A stretch of 9,306 bases of DNA, taken from contig JAFDAE010000065.1 of assembly GCA_019314005.1 (NCBI GenBank), positions 1 through 9,306 of the forward strand, given 5' to 3'. Numbering within the stretch: the stretch's first letter is position 1; each line of letters begins with the position of its first letter. Below are positions 6,680 to 9,306 of the stretch, piece after piece. The stretch comes from Deltaproteobacteria bacterium (GTDB taxonomy: Bacteria; Desulfobacterota; Desulfobacteria; C00003060; C00003106). Below the pieces are notes generated by a model. That model was not told where the DNA came from. It saw nothing but the letters and a program-made list of their open reading frames with translations, and did no database searches. A program made the position numbers and the translations under genes.

Positions 6680-6994
6680 TTACTCTAACATTTCCTTTAA
6701 GATGTGATCCCACCACGTCACAGGACCTGTATTGAACTCCTCAAACTCAATGCCTATCATGTATGTTTGTCCAACCTGTTTAATCCAAGCGACCCTCCCC
6801 TTTGTCCTGATCGGGACGTGAGAATGGACGATTATATCCAAGAGAGTCCCTATCTCCCACGACTCACTGCATTTAATCATCAGGCCGCCGGGGCTTGCAT
6901 TGTATACGAACTCTTTTATAAATTTCTTGCCATCAGAGAGAGTGATATACAAGAGGCTGTACCCCCGGTGATATCCCCTCTTTTCTTCGTCCAT
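6680..6994 (-). CDS. Single-domain PilZ protein (c-di-GMP receptor)
   Basis: This 104-residue protein is almost entirely one PilZ domain. The two c-di-GMP-binding motifs are intact: R-x-x-x-R as R6-G-Y-H-R10, and (D/N)-x-S-x-x-G as N32-A-S-P-G-G37. The closing strand block (G-R-V-A-W-I-K, then M-I-G-I-E-F) is also typical. It should bind c-di-GMP in the cytoplasm and pass the signal to a protein partner, for example in motility, exopolysaccharide or pilus control. The target is not visible. ATG 6994 is chosen over an in-frame TTG at 7000 because GGAG at 7006-7003 lies 8 bases from the ATG but only 2 from the TTG. The gene stands alone, with its own promoter, and is bracketed by GAGACC repeats at 6649-6668 and 7093-7114. 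The cyclase gene earlier in the window is a plausible source of its ligand. Confidence 0.93.
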   Translation of the reverse strand: MDEEKRGYHRGYSLLYITLSDGKKFIKEFVYNASPGGLMIKCSESWEIGTLLDIIVHSHVPIRTKGRVAWIKQVGQTYMIGIEFEEFNTGPVTWWDHILKEMLE

Positions 6995-7039
6995 GGACAA
7001 CGCTCCTTTTGCTGATAAGGAAAGGCATTAGTATGTTAG

Positions 7040-7068
7040 AGTATAGATCATAGCGAGATGTTATTCAA
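7040..7068 (-). promoter_or_regulatory. Sigma70-type promoter of the PilZ gene
   Basis: On the minus strand, TTGAAT (7068-7063) is followed after exactly 17 bases by TATACT (7045-7040). That matches TTGACA/TATAAT at four and five of six positions. Transcription would begin near 7033, giving a leader of about 40 bases with the AAAAGGAG ribosome site. It lies wholly between the repeat end at 7093-7114 and the gene. Confidence 0.6.
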
Positions 7069-7092
7069 GCTTTTCATATAGCTTTCTTTCAT

Positions 7093-7114
7093 ATGGCAGT
7101 TATGCAAAGGTCTC
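7093..7114. repeat. Solo 22-bp repeat end of the GAGACC family
   Basis: These 22 bases are an exact reverse-complement copy of the left end of the MITE-like element (2547-2568). Identity stops there, so this is a solo or heavily truncated end. Its last two bases, with A7115, form the TGA stop of the DUF166-like gene on the minus strand. Together with the palindrome at 6649-6668, it brackets the PilZ gene in inverted orientation. Confidence 0.85.
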
Positions 7115-7769
7115 ATAATGCGAGCGCGCGTTTAAACGCCGCTGCGTGGATCTTGCCTGCAAAATGCACCGGACTTTTCCCGTAAATCGGATCCCAGCCC
7201 GAAGGGTCCGCTACACAGAAGAGTTGTGCTTCAAGACCAATACGCACCGCGGCTTCCTCCGTGGTCAGCCCCACCACACGTGTTGCTGCATCCCAGGTGG
7301 CGCCGCAAGGGGCCCCTCGCAGTATCGTAACACGGTCCACCCTTCCGTCAGCGACCTCTACAGTAAATTCCGGCGAACCAAATCGTTCTCCGTAGCGGCC
7401 CAGGCAGACCTGCCTGGCAAGACCGCATCAGGTCGGAGGAGTCAGAACTCCTTTCATTGGCGTTTTTTTCCCTGAGGCGACCACGGGAATATTTCTTTCG
7501 CGGCATGCAATAGCAAGGTCATGAGACAGGTCTGGATGTTTCAAAAAATCGAGAACGAGATCTGCCCGGATCTCACGGGGCAAATAGAGTGTTGTATCGT
7601 CCACAACATGTGGCAACGATATGTCAATCGATATAATTTCCAGGCCAAACAGGTCCCCCCCATATTTTTTAATACCCCGTATCTTTTTTTCGCCGCTCCT
7701 GTTTTGTTGAAAAACAAGAATTTTTTGGGGGACGTGCGCTTGTTCCTGCACAAAGCTATTGCAATGCAT
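7113..7769 (-). CDS. DUF166-like selenoprotein with in-frame TGA (Sec114)
   Basis: Two open segments (7769-7431 and 7427-7113) lie in the same frame, split only by TGA at 7430-7428. Read through, they give 218 residues covering the whole DUF166 pattern as I recall it. This starts with strand K-I-L-V-F (16-20) and contains L-V-L-D-F-L-K-H-P-D-L (71-81). Next come the P-P-T-U-C motif (111-115), R-Y-G-E-R-F-G-S-P-E (125-134), L-R-G-A-P-C-G-A-T-W (150-159) and V-H-F-A-G-K-I-H near the end. The TGA falls where a Cys pair would be expected, giving U114-C115. A hairpin matching the E. coli SECIS tip follows it. Other Cys are C122, C155 and C185. Reaction and substrate are unknown; the Sec-Cys pair suggests redox or metal chemistry. 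ATG 7769 follows AAGGA by 5 bases and lies downstream of a -10 box, which excludes the ATGs at 7790 and 7799. A nonsense mutation is the alternative, but both halves are otherwise intact. Confidence 0.82.
7400..7417 (-). promoter_or_regulatory. Bacterial SECIS-like hairpin
   Basis: On the minus strand, 10 bases after the TGA, CCAGGCA (7417-7411) pairs perfectly with TGCCTGG (7406-7400) around the four-base loop GGTC (7410-7407). The tip GCA-GGUC-UGC is, from memory, identical to that of E. coli fdhF mRNA, and the loop begins 17 bases after TGA, about one base from the fdhF distance. The bulged U in the fdhF stem is missing. It should bind SelB and deliver Sec-tRNA. Confidence 0.78.
7428..7430 (-). 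other. Selenocysteine codon (TGA) in the DUF166-like gene
   Basis: This in-frame TGA lies between Thr113 and Cys115 of the reconstructed protein. The coding sequence continues without any frame change or further stop to the real TGA at 7115-7113, and the conserved motifs after it are intact. Confidence 0.78.
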
Positions 7770-7797
7770 TGTCTTCCTTATGTTATTCATAATCCGC

Positions 7798-7827
7798 ATT
7801 ATATACGTACCTGGCTGCGGAAGTCCA
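7798..7827 (-). promoter_or_regulatory. Probable promoter of the DUF166-like selenoprotein gene
   Basis: The minus strand carries a perfect TATAAT at 7803-7798. The best -35 is TGGACT (7827-7822; four of six to TTGACA) with an 18-base spacer. The start site would be near 7791, about 22 bases before ATG 7769, which supports that start codon. The rest of the 203-bp intergenic stretch (7770-7972) holds only a weak hairpin (ATACG-5T-CGTAT, 7859-7873) without a T-run in the right place for a terminator. Confidence 0.5.
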
Positions 7828-7972
7828 TATTTTTCTCATTTTCAAAATGTTACTTCTGATACGTTTTTCGTATATATTCTACGGGATTGGTCATCAACCT
7901 CGATCTTACACTGAAACAGGAAGAATATCAGGCAGAGGAGTTGGAAGACTGGTCAAAGGACATATAGGAGCT

Positions 7973-9306
7973 TTATCGATTAAGGTTCCAGTCGTAGTAA
8001 ATGTACTCAAACTTAAGCGATTCGGCGTTGTTCCGGATGAATTGCCGGGATTCTGTGTCATGCAGATAGTCATAAAGGAAATCCACAACGCCGCGTCGTC
8101 CGCCAAAGTCGGGTTCATACCAGCGGAAGATCTCAGATAAGAGTATCTTGTTCTCTTCAGGAAGGACGATCACTTCTGAAGAATTTACGAAGCTCCCGGC
8201 AGCATCCTCAAGCTGGTCATAAATCGTAGCTGCGTCATAACAGTCGATAGGAGCACAGGACCGAGAGCCGCACACCAGGGTGAAGTGAATACGGGGATCC
8301 ACAGGCTTGAGCATAAAGGACTTGCGAGGGTTTCCGGGACCAAATTGTCGTAGCGGACTAAACCAGGGGCGAGTGTTAGCGCGCAGGATCCCGTGTTCGA
8401 TGTCGTCGGCGGAGAAAAGGTAACCCCCGATACCGTACTTCACGCGCCTAAAGAAGCGAGGGATTTCCTGAACCGATTGAGTAATGCCGAGAGACGCAAT
8501 ACCGTCGACCACAATACTGTTATAAAGGTTCACCCAAAAGGCCAGCTTTTGCCGACGTCCTACGAGACGGGACAGACGGAATCCCCGTAAACCATTGGTA
8601 AGAATTCGGTAGTCCTGGTACTCGGCAGACTCTCGGAGCGCCTGGTAGTCTACCCGGCCCCTCGTGGTATCGTAAAAGGAGTTCCGCAATGCCCGAATGG
8701 CCCGCATGAGAGCGCCCGCAAGGTTGTCGGGTGCGATATCAGGCATTATGTTTCCCTTGTTTAAGACCACATCAGAGGTGAAGAGACCGCGCACCTTGGC
8801 GGTTACCCGCCTCGATATTTTCTCGCTTTCGTAAAATTCATGCACCAGGTCGATAAACAGGGCTGCCGTCCAGCTGAAGTTGTCGCTTCCGTATCCCGTG
8901 CCATCGAAGGAATCAAAGTACTCGTGAAAGCCGAAGCGTATAGGGAGCTGTAAGAGATCCTTTTGCAGAGAGTCGGCCTTCAGGGTATATCCGTAGCGGC
9001 GGAGGCCCTGGGCGAGCATCCAGTTGATATTGAGCCATACGGGTCCGCGCCAGTAGTTGGCGCGGTCAAAATCCCGGCTCTGGGTGTCGTAGTTAGGAAC
9101 AGTGAAACAGTTGCCTTGGTTAAGGGCACAAAATGAGGCAGAATCAAGATGCTGGTAGAGGCTTTCGGCCTGCTCGCGGCTTGCCGCTCCGGCAAAGAGC
9201 GGCAGAAAACCTGCGGCGGTATCTACCTCGATGGTGTCATCGGCCACCAGGTCGTATGCATCAAATATTTTATGTTCGGGGTGCCACAGCTTTCGCCGCA
9301 TGGATG
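7973..9306 (-). CDS. Glycoside hydrolase (GH63/MGH1-like) C-terminal part fused to DUF547; N-terminus outside window
   Basis: The frame is open to the window edge (9306). The ATG at 9301 is not a believable start, because the sequence opens in the middle of a hydrolase domain. Numbering from 9301 there are 442 residues. Residues 1-160 match the end of an (alpha/alpha)6-barrel hydrolase of the GH63/mannosylglycerate-hydrolase-like group. It has N-Y-W-R-G-P-V-W-L-N-I-N-W (82-94) and F-H-E-Y-F-D-S-x-D-G-x-G-Y-G (124-137), where E126 is the likely general base, and F-S-W-T-A-A-L. Residues about 190-440 are a DUF547 domain: L-A-F-W-V-N-L-Y-N (253-261), H-x-I-L-R (303-307), I-H-F-T-L-V-C-G-S-R-S-C-A-P (338-351) and the I-F-R-W-Y-x-x-D-F-G-G block (391-401). 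It probably acts on an alpha-linked glucoside or mannoside storage or solute sugar. The role of DUF547 is not known. Both domain calls are from motif memory. Confidence 0.88.
   Translation of the reverse strand, partial: SMRRKLWHPEHKIFDAYDLVADDTIEVDTAAGFLPLFAGAASREQAESLYQHLDSASFCALNQGNCFTVPNYDTQSRDFDRANYWRGPVWLNINWMLAQGLRRYGYTLKADSLQKDLLQLPIRFGFHEYFDSFDGTGYGSDNFSWTAALFIDLVHEFYESEKISRRVTAKVRGLFTSDVVLNKGNIMPDIAPDNLAGALMRAIRALRNSFYDTTRGRVDYQALRESAEYQDYRILTNGLRGFRLSRLVGRRQKLAFWVNLYNSIVVDGIASLGITQSVQEIPRFFRRVKYGIGGYLFSADDIEHGILRANTRPWFSPLRQFGPGNPRKSFMLKPVDPRIHFTLVCGSRSCAPIDCYDAATIYDQLEDAAGSFVNSSEVIVLPEENKILLSEIFRWYEPDFGGRRGVVDFLYDYLHDTESRQFIRNNAESLKFEYIYYDWNLNR

Noticed and set aside
7113..7799. 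DUF166-like gene as a frameshifted pseudogene or as two separate small genes
   Set aside because: Both parts are in the same frame with only one TGA between them, and the SECIS-like hairpin at the correct distance explains that TGA better than random decay.
7887..7967. 26-codon plus-strand frame from a TTG encoding an acidic helix-like tail
   Set aside because: The composition looks protein-like, but there is no good start or ribosome site, a stop lies shortly upstream, and it is too short to support. It could be the remnant of a gene end.
7847..8140. 97-codon plus-strand open frame
   Set aside because: It lies mostly antisense to the well-supported DUF547 coding region and shows no motif of its own.
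1..9306. CRISPR arrays, tRNA or rRNA genes, phage genes
   Set aside because: Scanning by eye found no regularly spaced direct repeats, no tRNA-like cloverleaf arms, no conserved rRNA blocks and no phage proteins.

Overview
The window reads as chromosomal DNA of a Gram-negative, probably anaerobic bacterium, most likely of the Desulfobacterota (deltaproteobacterial) type. This is inferred from three things: an HDOD/GGDEF/PilZ signalling gene set, a heterodimeric exporter of the YheI/YheH kind, and a probable selenoprotein. The organism cannot be named from the sequence alone.

Layout. Bases 1-2086 (+) hold a tightly packed signalling operon: the end of a small protein, an HDOD-domain protein, and a GGDEF protein with a degenerate receiver domain. 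A CBS-pair protein (2076-2531, -) runs head-on into it, and the 3' ends overlap by 11 bp. Bases 2547-2688 form a 142-bp MITE-like element with perfect 16-bp terminal inverted repeats and flanking TCCTTT direct repeats. Two overlapping ABC exporter half-transporter genes follow (2696-6398, -). Their ATP sites are asymmetric in a complementary way, as expected for a heterodimer. A 280-bp intergenic region containing a 20-bp perfect palindrome made of the same repeat ends leads to a small PilZ gene (6680-6994, -) with its own sigma70-like promoter. A third copy of the repeat end (7093-7114) supplies part of the stop codon of the next gene.

The most interesting locus is 7113-7769 (-). It is a DUF166-like gene that looks split in two, but both halves are in the same frame and are separated by a single TGA. 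Ten bases after that TGA is a 7-bp perfect hairpin whose tip (GCA-GGTC-TGC) is, as I recall it, the same as the tip of the E. coli fdhF SECIS element, at nearly the same distance. I therefore annotate one 218-residue selenoprotein with a Sec-Cys pair (U114-C115), not a pseudogene. The window ends in a protein (7973-9306, -) that joins the C-terminal part of a GH63/MGH1-like (alpha/alpha)6 glycoside hydrolase to a DUF547 domain; its N-terminus lies outside the window.

How the genes fit together. The GGDEF protein would make c-di-GMP and the PilZ protein would bind it, so this stretch may be a dispersed c-di-GMP module. The exporter, the selenoprotein and the hydrolase have no obvious functional link to it. 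The GAGACCTTTGCA repeats sit at several gene boundaries and have probably reshaped local transcription signals.
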